From the NCBI RefSeq assembly GCF_037975245.1, contig NC_092574.1:8372213-8432212 (forward strand): 60,000 nucleotides of DNA, given 5' to 3'. The notes below the pieces were generated by a model. It did not search any database, was not told the origin of the DNA, and saw only the letters and a program-made list of their open reading frames with translations. The DNA is from Apostichopus japonicus. Taxonomy: Eukaryota; Echinodermata; Holothuroidea; Aspidochirotida; Stichopodidae. Shown here one piece after another: positions 1-11,095 of the stretch (position 1 is its first letter; each line of letters begins with the position of its first letter). A program made the translations under genes and the position numbers.

Positions 1-780
1 TATACCCAACTTCAGATTAAGACCTCACCAGCTAAGGCTATACCCAACTTCAGATAAAGACTTCACCAGGTATAAGGTAAGGCTATACTGAACTTCAGAT
101 GAAGACCTCACCAGGTAAGGTAAGGCTACACCCAACTTCAGATGAAGACCTCACCAGGTATAAGGTAAGGCTATACCCAACTTCAGATTAAGACCTCACC
201 AGCTAAGGCTATACCCAACTTCAGATAAAGACTTCACCAGGTATAAGGTAAGGCTATACTGAACTTCAGATGAAGACCTCACCAGGTAAGGTAAGGCTAC
301 ACCCAACTTCAGATGAAGACCTCACCAGGTATAAGGTAAGGCTATACCCAACTTCAGATTAAGACCTCACCAGCTAAGGCTATACCCAACTTCAGATAAA
401 GACCTCACCAGGTATAAGGTAAGGCTATACTGAACTTCAGATGAAGACCTCACCAGGTAAGGTAAGGCTATACCCAACTTCAGATGAAGACCTCACCAGG
501 TATAAGGTAAGGCTATACCCAACTTCAGATTAAGACCTCACCAGCTAAGGCTATACCCAACTTCAGATAAAGACTTCACCAGGTATAAGGTAAGGCTATA
601 CTGAACTTCAGATGAAGACCTCACCAGGTAAGGTAAGGCTATACCCAACTTCAGATTAAGACCTCACCAGGTATAAGGTAAGGCTGTAACCAACTTCAGA
701 TAAAGACTTCACCAGGCAAGGCATTATAAGGTTATACCCAACTTCAGATTAAGACCTTAACAGGTAAGGTAAGGCTATAC
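1..780. repeat. satellite array, 171-bp higher-order repeat of four monomers
   Basis: Monomers share a core like CCAACTTCAGATNAAGAC followed by CTCACCAG. The word TTCAGATTA recurs at 11, 182, 353 and 524, exactly 171 bp apart. Within one period the monomers start at 11, 49, 94 and 137, giving sizes of 38, 45, 43 and 45 bp, each with its own diagnostic variant (ATTAAG, ATAAAG, CTGAAC...ATGAAG, CACCC...ATGAAG). After about 650 the order breaks down and monomers diverge, and a T-tract follows at about 790. The array runs off the left edge, so its full length is unknown. No reading frame is conserved because monomer sizes are not multiples of three. Confidence 0.95.
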
Positions 781-3671
781 ACAGCTCAGATTTTTTTTTT
801 TTATATTATGATTCTGATATTAAGATTACATCCAAACCATCAAACCATCAAAGGTCACTAGTTTATTTTGGTTTGTGACACAATCAACGACAGCTCGGCA
901 AGGAACTTTGAAAACGGAAACGCTACCAAAAGTTTAGTCGCCATCAGAAAAAGGACGATGACCTAGGCAAAGTATTTTGCGACCGTTCGATTGAGTAAGA
1001 TATATAGTACGGAAGAAGAAGAAGCATTTAAGTACTTTATAACAGGTGTGTGCTCCCATGTTGACTTAGATATTTCCGGTTTGGTCGATATGATAAAAAA
1101 ATTCTTACCACAAAGTATATTTAACTGTCATGTTAGTGTAATATATTTGCTGATATTGGTTGATGTTGACATCCAAAACTTGGAACAAACGTGCATTAAA
1201 TCAATTATTCGGGTTAGGTCTGCATCTGTTATGTACATTTTTTTGCAGTACCGGTATACTTCACGATACTAAAACCATTGCTTAGTATAGTCGGCGGCAA
1301 CTATAGCTTTTAATTATGGTGCAGCTGAACCTTTAAGACGGTCAAAAGTTTGAAAATTCTGGAAAAGCCAACATTTTTAGAAACGGATGTGTGGCGTCTC
1401 TCTCTTTCTTGATCAAAGACGGTTATGAATATGGCCCATTGCTAATATCGTTTAAGAGCCATTAAACGGATGTTTGCGTGCAGGTATAAAGTACGCAAGC
1501 GTGAATAGGCCTATATTTATTCTGAGCCTATAGGCTTTGATTCATACCTATAGTGATGGAATTCCTTATCTCTTCCAAGGATTATGTACTCTGGCATAAT
1601 GTCTTTAACCCCCCTCCCCTCCCCCCCCCATGCACGTGATTTGGTTTAGTCCACTACCGGTACTCGCTGTAAGCCATATCACATTGAGTAGTATGCAAAT
1701 CATAAGTTAGCGCATGCGTATGAGTGATATTCTAAAAAAAACCTTACTCGACTTGGCTTTCCCTTTTCATCGACGGACTGTTTACAAACAAAGATTGTGT
1801 CAGACTCGTCTGAATAATTCGATCCTCTATTTTAAGTTTTTTAACATGTCCATTCCGTTTATGAAGGGGGTAAAAAACCGAGGAAATAGAATACTTGTGC
1901 ATAAAGATTGTCATTGTAGGGTAAAAAATGGCATAAATTTGTAAAAATAAGGGAAGAGTGAGGCTGTCAGGAGAACTATCATATTTTGTAGGTTTAGAAC
2001 AAAATTATCCTCTTCTGAATTTCCATTGCATGTCTAGCGTACTAATAAAGTGAAGTGATATAATTCCATTGTAGTCCAGTTTCCTTTCTCAATTTGCCTT
2101 AATTTCAAAGTTACGATTTGAAGTTCAATTAATACTTAATTCTAAAATGTTTCGTGCCATTTGTAACGTGATATTGAACCACTTGATAATAGCTCGCAAT
2201 TAAAGTGGGGTTCCTTTCAAACTTTCAATTGTTTATAGTTGACGCGGACTGTTTCGAACGTATGGCGTGATATAATAATCCACATGACATTGCCTCTCGA
2301 TCATAAAATATTTATTGCAACTAGCCTGCTGTGTTCCTTTCGCTGTTTTAAGGTCATTATAGGCCTATACCTTGATCGGAGAAATGGGAAATGGTAGAAT
2401 TAAAAGCTACCCGCTGCGCACAGTTCTATTAGTCTTGCCAAAAAACCCATTTATTACAATATCTTCACAATAATTTCCTCTCCTCCGTGTATTATAGCAA
2501 GAGGTGAAGAGAGAGAGAAAAAAAACCCGGAAGCAAGGCATTACATTTCATAGTGATTGACGTCACAGGTATGTTAAACGCAATGAGAATATCGCGTAGC
2601 TGTAATTTGTCCCGTAAACCACGGCAATTATTACAATTTAACAGGGTGTATGTTCACAGCCGGACCTTGTACACGGGGAAACATGGGATATATGCGGTCA
2701 ACATCATGTGGTGGTTAGGTGGGTAGGTTCATCCATTGCGAAAGAAAGGTTAACAATTCCGCGAAATGTTAGTCTTGTTGCGATGCATCACGCTGGTTGC
2801 GTGTTGACTTCATCGAGAAGTTAGCGGCCTCAGACCGGATATATTCACATCTCTTTTTTTTTGTATATATTTTTCTCTTTTTCTTTTTTTGTTGCGCCGA
2901 GTCTTGCTGTGTCATCTCCTCGTTTCCTGATGTTGTGCGCCACTGGTGCTCTTTTAACAAATATAAAATAAAACAAGTATAAAAGTATAAAATAATCATA
3001 CGCTTCTGTGTTTTTCATACCTTCGATGACGTCATACTCAATCTCCATGGTAATCCGGCCATGAATCGCAATGAACCTGTTTCTTTTTTTTTTGTCATTT
3101 TCCTGAGGGACGGGTTTTTATCTACTATTGTAAATCTCTGTTTGGACAACCTATAACATCCTTATATTACTGACAGGTCAAATCGCCATAAGGGTTCGAA
3201 CTCTCTCCCGTGTTAACATGAAAACGATATTTATCTGAAAATAGGCAGCCTATACAGTATAGATAGTAGTATAGGCTACATAGGTCGACCTGTTCAACAT
3301 CTACATAAGGCAACTATATGTCGATGCTGGAATTATCGTTCTCGTTATAACAGAATTATATTTACTTTATTAAGTTTGTTTCACTTTTGACAAAGGTGTA
3401 TGTTGAAACATTCTATGACCTTTTGAGAAACGTTTCTATATAAAGCTTTATTAATCTCGAAGGCAGTTCCATCCCATGGTTGCAAGAGACATTTTTCATC
3501 TACTAAATTTAGGGTTACATATCTAAGGTCTAGAGAACTGAACCACGAGGTTACACCAACGGTTTGATCTTGGTCGACAGTTTTACAAAACCTTTACCAA
3601 CTATACTACGGTACTCAAAGCAAGATAACGAATGACCAAATTAAGACCAAACTCATAGATTATGTCGATAC
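781..3671. other. no supported gene; AT-rich DNA with small low-complexity tracts
   Basis: The stretch holds a T-tract at 790-803, a C-tract near 1617-1629 and a pyrimidine-rich patch at 2850-2893. A few ORFs of 60-93 codons (such as 991-1272 and 1714-1944) have no recognisable domain or convincing splice context and are not called. Two short TAGGCCTAT words occur near 1507 and 2360. Confidence 0.6.
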
Positions 3672-3684
3672 ATGAATGCTAACT
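3672..3684 (+). repeat. left target-site duplication of LINE insertion
   Basis: ATGAATGCTAACT here is repeated exactly at 4493-4505. The two copies immediately flank the LINE tail, with no match beyond the 13 bases, as expected for a target-primed insertion. Confidence 0.8.
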
Positions 3685-4492
3685 GTGGAGCACAACGAAG
3701 GATCTTGATCGCAAAATTGACACTTTTCAAAGGAGACTACTTCGTAATATTCTCCAACATTAGATGGACCAATAACAATTGGTTATCAAACGATGAGCTC
3801 TACAATGGAACCAACCAAACACCTTGGTCATCCATAGTCGCACATAAAAGATTGAGATTTTTCGGTCATGTAGCAAGACTCCGGGAGGACGCTCCAGCAA
3901 AGGTTGCTTTAAGAGAAGCATCGAGACATATACTGCTAAACCAATAGGAAGGCCCGTGACTATACCTTGCTTGGAAAAATAAAGTCGCAATTTAAGGACG
4001 TTAACATTAAAAATTTCGAGGAAGCAATAACAATGATAAACCTTGCGCAAGATCGTGGCGGAGGTTGATCCCTGAGCGTGCCGGGTAGACGAGACTCAAC
4101 TTACTACCAGTGGCGTAGGAAGGTACTTTTGAGTGGGGGGGGGGGGCTGAAGACTGATGGCCAGCCTGGGGGAGGGGTCTAAGGGGAGGGGGTGTCCCCC
4201 TCCCCTTTGGAATTTTTTGCATTTCCAGGTGGCCTCAGATGCAATTTGGTGCAATATAGCACACTTCAACACCCACTCCATTTTGTAAACTTAATTTTGT
4301 ATTTTCACCTGGCCTTAGATGCAATTTGGTGCTCCAAATGAGATTTTTTTTCTCATTTGGAAATGAAAAAGGGGTTTTCTGACTTGCGAACCGGGGGGGG
4401 CGGAATGATACTTCCGCCCCTCCACATTTTTCACTGGGGGGGCTGGCGCCCCCAGCCCCCCGGTTCCTACGCCCTTGCTTACTACTACTACT
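3685..4492 (+). mobile_element. 5'-truncated non-LTR retrotransposon (LINE) 3' end, pseudogene
   Basis: Conceptual translation with frameshifts gives the typical C-terminal tail of a LINE reverse-transcriptase ORF: a LDRKIDTFQRRLLRNIL-like helix (from about 3697), then TPWSSIVAHKRLRFFGHVAR, LREDAPAKVALREASRH, a GRP-type motif (near 3945), a KDVNI..FEEAITM segment (near 3997-4035) and GRRDSTYY at the end. At least two frameshifts and in-frame stops make it dead. The insertion ends in a (TAC)n tail and is bounded by a 13-bp direct repeat, so it is a 5'-truncated copy of about 440 bp before a MITE inserted at 4108-4477. The 'RLRFFGHVAR' block is widespread among metazoan LINE ORF2 tails, and I do not assign the clade. 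Confidence 0.85.
4108..4477. mobile_element. hAT-type MITE nested in the LINE tail
   Basis: The element begins CAGTGGCGTAGGAA and ends with the inverse of CAAGGGCGTAGGAACC. It is flanked by the 8-bp direct repeat CTTACTAC (4100-4107 and 4478-4485). Termini starting CA(G) with an 8-bp duplication are the hallmark of hAT elements. At 370 bp with no transposase frame it is non-autonomous. Long G and C tracts lie just inside each end, with a GGCTGGCGCC patch near the right end. The word GATGCAATTTGGTGC occurs twice inside (near 4240 and 4320). The target lies inside a TAC repeat, so part of the 8-bp match could be fortuitous. Confidence 0.8.
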
Positions 4493-4505
4493 ATGAATGC
4501 TAACT
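4493..4505 (+). repeat. right target-site duplication of LINE insertion
   Basis: Exact copy of the 13-bp word at 3672-3684, directly after the (TAC)n tail. Confidence 0.8.
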
Positions 4506-4899
4506 AGCGAGCAGATTTGATTCCTAACTAAATCAAACTAGACAACGGATGAAATAATTTCAGTTTTTTTTCTTAAATTTTACACAGATTGACAGAGGCG
4601 TCCGAGAGCCAGGTCGCGGGTCTCGGGAAAATATGTCACCATAACCCACCTCTCGTGACACCTGTAAAGGTATGGATACATGGGTTATGTCACCGGACTG
4701 ACCCGCCTTTCCTTAGACATGCAGATTGGGCAAAGGTATGAATATATATTGGGTTATATCACAATTCTACCCAACTATAACACGTCATCCTCATTCCTAC
4801 TTAAATAAGTTATTTACTTGATTCTTCAGTATAGGTGACCTACATCTCGTTTCCTGTCGTGTAAAATCATCAAAACCTACTCTAGATAGGCAATTACGA
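4506..4899. other. intergenic, nothing recognised
   Basis: No ORF of note. Two copies of a GGGTTAT(G/A)TCAC word lie at about 4682 and 4750 in otherwise unremarkable sequence. Confidence 0.5.
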
Positions 4900-5312
4900 G
4901 TGCACGTATGGAAAGCCATTTTAACATTTAATCGGGAATTTTAGATATCTGAAATTGTTTCTTATTTCAGATATCTGAAATTGAATTCGAGATATCTTCA
5001 ATAGATTTCGAGATATCTGAAATTCTAATTCAGATATCTGAAATTGAATTCGAGATATCTGAAATTGAATTCGAGATATCTAAAATAGATTTCGAGATAT
5101 CTGAAATTCTAATTCAGATATCTGAAATTGAATTCGAGATATCTGAAATTGAATTCGAGATATCCGAAATTGAATTCGAGATATCTGAAATTCTATTTCA
5201 GATATCTGAAATTTAATTCGAGATATCTGAAATTGAATTCGAGATATCTGAAATTGAATTCGAGATATCTGCAATTGAATTCGAGATATCTGAAATGCAT
5301 ATGCATAAATTT

Positions 5313-5365
5313 CCGATTAAATGTTAAAATGGCACGTATGGAAAGTCATTTTAACATTTAATCGG
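5313..5365. repeat. 19-bp perfect inverted repeat at the internal junction
   Basis: Arms 5313-5331 and 5347-5365 (CCGATTAAATGTTAAAATG and its complement) enclose a 15-base spacer. They are two element termini meeting head-to-head. Confidence 0.85.
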
Positions 5366-5625
5366 GAAATTTCAGATATCTGTAATTGAATTCGAGATAT
5401 CTGAAATTGAATTCGAGATATCCGAAATTCTATTTCAGATATCTGAAATTGAATTCGAGATATCTGAAATTGAATTCGAGATATCTGAAAATGAATTCGA
5501 GATATCTGAAATTTTATTTCAGATATCTGAAATTGAATTCGAGATATCTGAAATTGAATTCGAGATATCTGAAATTCTATTTCAGATATCTGAAATTGAA
5601 TTCGAGATATCCGAAATTGAATTCG

Positions 5626-5675
5626 AGATATCTGAAATTGAATTCGAGATATCTCGAATTCAATTTCAGATATCT
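5626..5675. repeat. 50-bp perfect palindrome
   Basis: The sequence centred between 5650 and 5651 equals its own reverse complement over 50 bases. It marks where the orientation of the 21-bp units flips. Confidence 0.9.
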
Positions 5676-5845
5676 GAAATTCCCTGGTATTTCGAGATAT
5701 CTGAAATTGATTTTAAGATATCTGCAATTATTTGTAGATATCTTAAATAAATTGGAGATATCTGTAATTTAATTTGAGATATCTGAAATTATTTCGAGAT
5801 ATCTGAAATTCCTTATTAAATGTTAAAACGGCTTTCCATATGCAC

Positions 5846-7190
5846 GGTTATCTTCACCAAGCCGTAATAATATTCGAGATAAATACTTAATCACCAAGAG
5901 ATCTTACACCGAAATTGAAACTCTGGCGCCAAATGGTTATTCCAACGAAACCGCATCCCTGCAGTTTGCACGAAGTGTTAATGCAGCCTGGCTTCAAGAC
6001 GTTGTTGGACTTGAATAACAAAATATATAAGAAAGTCATTAGTAGTAGTACATTGGCCCCGTACAACAACCTAGTCAGCCAGAGTAATTAGTGCTTTCCG
6101 CGAATAGAGTTCGTGCTCCGGTCGACCGTCACAGTCAACAGATCAATGACGTATTCCTTGCCTTGCATTTTGAATTAATAGCAACCCCCCAATAAAAAAA
6201 AATTGACCTTAGAGCATGCACTATTTAATAATTTGTATCATTAAGGGGAGGTGCGTGGTTTAGTGTAAATACATACAGTGTTGTAGCATTGTTTGCAATA
6301 TAGGTCAGACACTAATTTTTTTATATAAGCTGGAAACGGCGAGCCCCCTCCCCCACCGCCAAGGGGGGGGGGGGGAATAAGACTATAAAATGATTCGAAT
6401 ATTTTTGAAACAAAATGGCTGCTTAAGTTATAGTGTAGGTAAAGACGATTTGTATTTATAATTTGATTTCTGCGATCAAATGGTGAAATACGGAAATAAC
6501 TCATAACAAAATTCAACCAGAAAAGGGGGACGGGCAGGGGTGGGGGTGGGGTGAGTTCGCTTTCGAAAGTTAATTTGCAGATATTGTTGAGATCCATATG
6601 TAAAAACCTCTTCGCTCTATGACGTCATCTGCAGCTGAGAGATGAGTAAATGAAAAGAGCAAAAAACCGACAGGAACTTCCCCGAGCGTTACTCCACAGG
6701 TACTAAACCCTGACCGGAGAAGAAGGGATTTCACGGGGTCATTATTGGTTATCCGCCATCTTTATTAATAAATTAAATTAAATGACATATGAAGTGAGTC
6801 GTTCTATACAGAAACCATGGCATAAGTAGCCATGGTGATAGTGTGTGTCTTTATATGGCCTATACCTGAGTACACAGCCTCACCTTATACGCGTGATTTC
6901 CTTTATCGGTTTACACACATCCTCATCCTATAAATGTGAATATTATTTACCGAGGTCAGATAAAGCGTATCGTCCTTTATATAGTACACAGAGCTTGAGG
7001 TCGAATAAGCATCGTCGCCGTCATTTAGCTAGAAAACCCCCAAAATGGTCACTCGCAAAACCACTCCTTTCTATCTCCACCACGTCCACGGCAAGCCAAC
7101 GAGGCCATAAAGGCTGCTTACTATAAGCGTGCTTGAAACAACCAATCAGTGTAGCGTTTCTACTCGTGTTATACGTTCGTTGTATTCATC
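5846..7190. other. no supported gene
   Basis: Contains a C-rich/G-rich inverted pair at about 6343-6375 (CCCCCTCCCCCACCGCC then a G13 run) that can fold into a hairpin, and a G-rich patch at 6533-6552. ORFs 6241-6597 (-) and 6845-7126 (+) have no recognisable motifs. Confidence 0.5.
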
Positions 7191-7191
7191 G

Positions 7192-7241
7192 AATATATAT
7201 ATATATATATATATAATATATATATAATATATATATATATA

Positions 7242-7280
<39 letters not shown>
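7192..7280. repeat. (TA)n microsatellite
   Basis: About 90 bp of TA with a few AATA interruptions, immediately upstream of the transposon that starts at 7332. ORFs reading IYIYIY across it are artefacts. Confidence 0.95.
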
Positions 7281-7283
<3 letters not shown>

Positions 7284-7344
7284 TATACATACATACAATA
7301 ACGAAATGGTTACTTCGGTCTCTCTAGTCCGCACTGAAAAAATA

Positions 7345-7590
7345 AACTAGTCAATATTGCCACGGACTAACGTTAAATTAGTCTGTAACGTTGGTCAATG
7401 CACACGGACTAGCAAAAATCTTCGTTTCATCGCTGCTTCTTAGTTAGTTTACACTGACTAAGGAAAATATAATCGCAGCTTAGTCGGTGGCGACGGACTA
7501 AGGTATTTTAACCCATGGACTAAGAACGATACGGACACCCGATTTACGCCATAATCGTAGCTTAGTCGGTGTCGACGGACTAATGTATTT
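7345..7590. repeat. left subterminal TTAGTCSG motif cluster with ~83-bp duplication
   Basis: About 11 GACTA/TAGTC motifs, mostly as CGGACTAA or TTAGTCGG. The block AGCTTAGTCGGTGKCGACGG is repeated at about 7476 and 7559, each followed by a TATTTTAACCCA word, indicating a local tandem duplication of about 83 bp. Confidence 0.8.
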
Positions 7591-9230
7591 TAACCCAATT
7601 CGATTCACTTCAATTTGGAAACCGAGAGGCAACGGCAGCTTGCTGGGCTTGGCATAGTTTCATGTCATACGATCACTCTAAGCAACTTTCAACCGTAAAT
7701 CACCCAAGAAGGTCTTTAGAAGAATGGAGGTATTAACTGCATCATCGGCCTACCTGTTATTCCTTTAACTTGAAGGTAAAATTAAAGTTAATTGTTAGGC
7801 CACTGGCACTAGTACTGTATTATGGTTAGTGTAACGCTACCGTTGTCACGTTGGCGTTTCGCAATACACAAGTGCAATGACAGTGAGTAGCCTATATGCT
7901 TCTACTGGGTACTGCAGTGCATTCTCAACACTAAAGTGTGCATCCTAAACACCAATTAACAATGTGTTATGTGTGTATTGGGCTAGATTGAACAGTGGCA
8001 CATAATCTTCTTATTTATTCCCAAACAAATGCTGGAACTATATGGCTCAATAGTTTATTTGAAGTCTACACTCATTTGGTAAAGATTTCCTGTAATTTCC
8101 CATGTGAATCTAAATGGGTAGGCTTTGTGATATTGAATAAGCAAGGCTAGACCTTCAAACGTACAGTCACAGTAGGCTGAACAAATTATGTTGGCTAGTC
8201 AACGGTATTATATGTTGCGAGCAGTCAGGATGCACGCTTCAGTTCTATTTAACCTTTTCATTTATCATTTTTTAGTATTTAATTTCCGGTCACGCCCAGG
8301 AAACAATTGCGACATTCCTTCACGGTCGACTTGCTTACTGTAAGAAGTATTAACCGTTTTTTCTCAGGAAAGCTTGATAGTCTGAAGTTATTATAACATG
8401 TGCTTTTAGTATACTGCCAAAAGAGTAAGTTGTTGTATTTGTATTGATATTTTATGTAGAAGTAACGGAAAATTTAGTATGTTTAGTTTGGTCTAATTGC
8501 ACGTTTTTTTTTCTGTCCAATGTAGTGCAGGGTTCACTTGCGCGAATTCAAATTATTCTGTTTATGTATATGTATATGCATCGATTCTTAGATTATGATG
8601 TTTTTTTGACATTTATTTGTAATTCAAGCATATCTGTTTAGTAGCAAAGTTTAAAGGTTAAGATTAATTAGTTTTCTCTTTTTGATCCTAGATTGAATGA
8701 AACTCATTGGCGTAAATAATAGATCAGATGATACAGTTTAACGCAGTTGCTAAAACTCTGGGTATTCTCTAGTCTTCGCCGGTCCATTATATACTTTAGT
8801 ACTACTAGTAAGACTATATCAAAACGACCGAAGACAAACTTAGTGTAACAAAGTACTGATTCTCCTCTAGCCTAGGTCTAAACAGGCTTGTTATGTGAGC
8901 AAGCAAAATAACAACTAAAAACGATTAGGCCTATAAATAAGTTGGCTCAGTGCATTTCTGTTTCTAAAATTTTATATTTTTAAAGATCATAAAAACAAAC
9001 AAAGATTTAGACCATGTTTTATTATCTCTGTATTCTGGGCATTTGATTCTGGTTGCAATGGTGATGACACTCTCGTTCAAATTTTCAGCTTTATACAGTC
9101 TGCTTCAAACTTTGGGATTGTTTTTTGAGACTATAGTGGAAGCAAATCTCACATAACTTTGTGGTGACAACTTTATTAATTTTTTTTTTTTTCAAATGAT
9201 GAATACTTTGCTGTTTCTTTCTTCCAGCAG

Positions 9231-9442
9231 GAATTGAAAAGCCAAATATCTAAGTCAAGGGTGAGCTTTCCTGTGATGTACGACACCAGTGTGGAGGCAA
9301 CAACAGAAGAGGAGAACTGTGTTATATATGGCTTAAAGACATGTTTTAAGATGATATATTGGTACCCTTCGCAGAACAAAAGAGTTTATCCAAGAGTCCA
9401 AAAAGCAAAGGAACAAGTACCATAGAGAAAAAAGATGGAAGA
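9231..9442 (+). CDS. candidate internal exon(s) inside the transposon, product unknown
   Basis: A pyrimidine tract ending TTTCTTTCTTCCAG|CAG precedes an open frame (9231-9422) with ordinary amino-acid composition, including MYDTSVEATTEEENCVIYG and WYPSQNKRVYPRVQKAKEQ, which then stops. A second acceptor-like site (CCCTTCGCAG at about 9374) opens another frame (SLSKSPKSKGTSTIEKKDGR) that runs to a donor-like GTGAGT at 9443. Either there are alternative acceptors or one frameshift has joined two readings. The donor phase matches the candidate terminal exon at 11377. I do not recognise the protein. It could be a remnant transposon gene or a captured host exon. Confidence 0.35.
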
Positions 9443-9593
9443 GTGAGTTTAACTATTGTACCCAACTGTTTAATGATATTTAAGATACTTTTCATAACCT
9501 GTTTTAAAAAAAACCAGTCTAGTATATCATTTACGTGCAAGCTTCATAAGTTTGGTCAAATTTTCACTGATCTGTAGAGCGGGAGTCCAGAGG

Positions 9594-9728
9594 GTTTGGT
9601 TAGCTGGGAAGGTAACCAATTGCCTGGTACATCACAATGTTCACAATGCATTCCTGTATATGAAACCTGATGACTGGCAAACCGACTGTGGTGGATGTGG
9701 CTGGGAGAGCAATTTTAAAGTCACCTAA
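9594..9728 (+). CDS. 44-codon ORF in left foldback arm
   Basis: The frame begins with VWLAGKV and contains NAFLYMKPDDWQTDCGGCGW, ending SNFKVT and a TAA stop. There is no start codon, and the frame continues upstream to the element end, so if real it would be a terminal exon or a piece of a longer protein. A CxxC pair (CGGC) is visible. The same frame is present in the right arm (10961-11095, minus strand). Of five base differences between the arms before the stop codon, four are silent and one changes Asn to Ser, and the stop is TAA in one arm and TGA in the other. This suggests, but does not prove, past coding constraint. Confidence 0.35.
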   Translation, partial: VWLAGKVTNCLVHHNVHNAFLYMKPDDWQTDCGGCGWESNFKVT

Positions 9729-10189
9729 TAGCTAACCTAGAGCAGCTTTCATGGTAACCACATCAAAGTAAGAACAATGTGTCAGGTATGGCCCCAAGAG
9801 CAACAAATGGCCATTGCCAGTAATTATTGGTGGTGGGGTACCCCTGCCAGTGATCTATAATTGACCCCTCATGGCTGACCTAGGTCAGCTCATGAGGTAA
9901 CCACTTGAAACCTACTGGAAAATGTTGGTTAGGACTTCAGATACAAGGGATGGGCATTGCCAGTAATTTTTATTGGTGGGGTACCCCTGCTAGTAGACCC
10001 CCAATATGCCCATCCCCTCATTGACCTAGGTGAGCTCATGATTTGACCAGTTGAAACCTACAGGAAAATGATAGGTATCACTTCATATGTAAGGATGGGC
10101 ATTTCCAGTATTTTATATTGGTGGGCCACCACTGCCAGAGTCCGCCCATCCCTTACATATAGAATCCTGTCAATAATTTTCCAGTAGTT

Positions 10190-10880
10190 TTCAACTGGTT
10201 AAATCATGAGCTGACCTAGATCAATGGGGGGGGGGGGGCTTTTTGGGGGTCTACTGGCAGGGGTACCCCACTAATATAAATTACTGGAAATGCCCATCCC
10301 TTACATATATATAGAATCCTGCCAATCAGTTTACAGTAGTTTTCAACTGGTTACCTCATGAGCTAATCTAGGTCAATGGGGGATGGGCATTTTGGGGGTC
10401 TACTGACAGGGTTACCCCACCAATGTAAATGACTGGAAATGCCCATCCCTTACATATGAAGTGATACCTATCATTTTCCAGTAATTTTTCAACTGGTTAT
10501 CTCATGAGCTGACCTAAGTCAATGAGGGAATGGGCATTTTGGGGGTCTACTGGCAGGGGTACCCCCCCCCCCCCAATATAAATTACTGGAAATTCCCATC
10601 CCTTACATATGAAGTGATATCATTTTCCAGTAGTTTTCAACTGGTTACATCATGAGCTCATCTAGGTCAATGGGGGATGGGCATTTTGGGGGTCTACTGG
10701 CAGGGGTACCCCACCAATAAAAATTACTGGCAATGCCCATCAGTTGTATCTGAAGCCCTAACCAACATTTTCCAGTAGGTTTCAAGTAGTTACCTCATGA
10801 GCTGACCTAGGTCAGCCTTGAGGGGTCAATTATAGATCACTGGCAGGGGTACCCCACCACCAATAATTACTGGCAATGGC
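10190..10880. repeat. ~148-bp tandem repeats inside the foldback element
   Basis: The block CAACTGGTTANCTCATGAGC, followed by (T/C)GACCTAGGTCAATGGGGGATGGGCATTTTGGGGGTCTACTGGCAGGGGTACCCC in variants, recurs at about 10193, 10345, 10491, 10638 and 10784, roughly every 146-152 bp. Opposite-orientation copies occur in the left arm at about 9870, 10020 and 10090. Some copies contain expanded G or C runs (10228-10238, 10561-10575). Confidence 0.85.
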
Positions 10881-10960
10881 CATTTGTTGCTCTTGGGGCC
10901 ATACCTGACATATTGTACTTACTTTGATGTGTTACCATGAAAACTGATCTAGGTTAGCTA

Positions 10961-11095
10961 TCAGGTGACTTTAAAATTGCTCTCCCAGCCACACCCACCA
11001 CAGTCGGTTTGCCAGTCGTCTGGTTTCATATACAGGAATGCACTGTGAACATTGTGATGTACAAGGCAATTGGTTACCTTCCCAGCTAACCAAAC
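10961..11095 (-). CDS. 44-codon ORF in right foldback arm (mirror of 9594-9728)
   Basis: Same peptide as in the left arm except one Asn-to-Ser change, ending in TGA instead of TAA. On this strand the frame stays open beyond the element boundary up to 11374, but that extension is in AT-rich flanking DNA and is probably fortuitous. Confidence 0.35.
   Translation of the reverse strand, partial: VWLAGKVTNCLVHHNVHSAFLYMKPDDWQTDCGGCGWESNFKVT

Larger units (their letters stand above)
4900..5845. mobile_element. inverted-repeat element filled with 21-bp palindromic tandem repeats
   Basis: The left end (GTGCACGTATGGAAAGCC, then TTTTAACATTTAAT) recurs inverted at the right end (about 5805-5845), giving terminal inverted repeats of about 45 bp. 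The interior is an array of about 21-bp units joining an EcoRI core (GAATTC) to an EcoRV core (GAGATATC) and TGAAATT, interrupted by variants. A second inward copy of the terminus lies at 5333-5368, back-to-back with a partial terminus at 5311-5331, so two related units appear fused. The 21-bp period is seven codons, which explains the repetitive open frames on both strands. These are not genes. The superfamily is not identified. Confidence 0.8.

Noticed and set aside
1-780. Relation to primate alpha satellite because of the 171-bp period
   Set aside because: The 171 bp is a sum of four short monomers with no sequence resemblance. The shared length is coincidence.
1-780. CRISPR array
   Set aside because: Units are contiguous related monomers without unique spacers, and the genome is eukaryotic.
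4007-4281. Minus-strand proline-rich ORFs
   Set aside because: They lie over the G/C tracts of the hAT MITE and the dead LINE tail.
5128-5772. Long repetitive ORFs (NSRYLKL repeats) on both strands
   Set aside because: They follow from the 21-bp period being a multiple of three. The same holds on the opposite strand and there is no start context or non-repetitive domain.
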